From Erythrobacter sp. EC-HK427 (lineage in GTDB: Bacteria; Pseudomonadota; Alphaproteobacteria; Sphingomonadales; Sphingomonadaceae), in assembly GCF_902498745.1 (NCBI RefSeq), contig NZ_LR701479.1, positions 996,292 to 1,060,291 of the forward strand: a stretch of DNA of 64,000 nt. Reading direction: 5' to 3'. The translations under genes and the position numbers were made by a program. Each line of letters starts with the position of its first letter. Within the stretch, counting starts at the first letter, position 1. A model generated the notes under the pieces. It had not been told where the DNA came from, did not search any database, and saw nothing but the letters and a program-made list of their open reading frames with translations. Below, piece after piece: positions 63,491 through 64,000 of this stretch.

Positions 63491-64000
63491 TCGTGATTGC
63501 CATTGCCAACCAGAAGGGCGGAGTGGGCAAAACCACGTCCGCCATCAATATCGCAACCGCTATGGCGGCGAGCGGGTGGCGTACGCTGTTGGTCGATCTC
63601 GATCCGCAGGGTAATGCCTCCACCGGTGTGGGGCTGGGGGCCAGCCAGCGCGATATGTCGAGCTATGATCTGCTGGTGGACGATGTGCCGCTGGCCGAAT
63701 GCGTGACGCGCACCAATATTCCCGGACTCGATCTGGTTCCGGCGACGGTTGACCTCAGCGGAGCGGAGATCGAGCTGGTCAGCGTCGAGGGGCGCACCGA
63801 CCGGTTGCGCCGCGCCTTTGCCAACCACACGGCACACGATGTGTGCTTTATCGACTGCCCGCCATCGCTCGGTCTGCTGACGCTCAATGCCCTGTGCGCG
63901 GCGGATACCCTGCTGGTGCCGCTGCAATGCGAATTTTTCGCGCTGGAGGGGCTGAGCCAGCTCTTGCAGACGGTCGAGCAGGTGCAGCAGCGCTTCAATC
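63487..64000 (+). CDS. parA: Chromosome-partitioning ATPase ParA, N-terminal part (cut by window end)
   Basis: 171 residues visible of about 260. Deviant Walker A ANQKGGVGKTTSAINIA, then LLVDLDPQGNASTGVG (Walker A'), CFIDCPPSLGLLTLNALCAAD (Walker B) and LVPLQCEFFALEGLSQLL. ParA forms a DNA-bound gradient that pulls ParB-parS origins toward the pole. It overlaps rsmG by 4 bases; parB is expected just beyond the window. Confidence 0.96.
   Translation, partial: MIVIAIANQKGGVGKTTSAINIATAMAASGWRTLLVDLDPQGNASTGVGLGASQRDMSSYDLLVDDVPLAECVTRTNIPGLDLVPATVDLSGAEIELVSVEGRTDRLRRAFANHTAHDVCFIDCPPSLGLLTLNALCAADTLLVPLQCEFFALEGLSQLLQTVEQVQQRFN

Overview
The window is a stretch of chromosome from a GC-rich alphaproteobacterium, most likely order Sphingomonadales and probably family Erythrobacteraceae. 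The evidence is a set of lineage-typical genes (DUF2093, DUF1491, DUF6489, UrcA, PopZ/DUF2497, HemJ, an Rrf2-led suf operon, rplM-rpsI, ErpA) and, on the right, the hemE / mnmE-mnmG-rsmG-parA neighbourhood that flanks the chromosomal origin in this class. No rRNA, tRNA, CRISPR array, prophage or transposase was recognised. Both ends cut a gene: nadC at the left and parA at the right.

Layout. 0-4.3 kb: nadC end, a small membrane protein, an RNase T2 homologue, a Tat-exported PhoD phosphatase, a nested inverted-repeat element and a secreted hypothetical. 4.3-14.3 kb: tadA, rpmB, a minus operon xseA-DUF2093-M23 peptidase-phytase-like, purD sharing start-codon bases with xseA, adenosine kinase, an EI24 protein, a lipoprotein and a repeat-built hypothetical. 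14.3-21.5 kb: a tightly overlapping suf operon (rrf2-sufB-three unknown genes-sufC-sufD-lipoprotein-sufS-sufT-sufA), interrupted after sufB by what looks like a DUF559 mini-element. 21.6-31.7 kb: AraC regulator, DUF885 lipoprotein, pyrD, gamma-glutamyltransferase, acyl-CoA synthetase, a porin-like protein. 31.7-43.2 kb: palindrome-rich intergenic element, thiS-thiG fusion, MerC-like protein, heme A synthase, cutA, rplM-rpsI, a phosphoesterase cluster, urcA, a LytTR two-component pair, class I fumarase. 43.2-50.5 kb: PCMT-like, TolC, PopZ-like, ferredoxin, CBS, ErpA, ExoIII, SleB-like hydrolase, DUF1491, thioesterase, PtsN.

50.5-64 kb is the origin region: hpf, dnaQ, coaE, aroE, maf and ppsR run leftward; hemE, hemJ, rho, mnmE, mnmG, rsmG and parA run rightward; between ppsR and hemE lies an AT-rich intergenic region with DnaA-box-like sequences, the best candidate for oriC. 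Three ParB-type parS palindromes (60911, 62400, 63414) lie 6-8.5 kb to the right. The PopZ-like gene (45.3 kb) may supply the polar anchor for the same segregation system.

Most interesting points: (i) oriC plus parS; (ii) a cassette of about 0.5 kb carrying a DUF559 nuclease-like gene inside the suf operon, with 39-bp inverted repeats and a duplicated, synonymously diverged sufB tail that preserves stop/start overlap at both junctions; (iii) a concentric inverted-repeat element at 3405-3620 and a second palindrome-rich element at 31789-32026; (iv) an RNase T2 homologue with an altered second active-site motif. All identifications come from reading sequence motifs; no database search was run.
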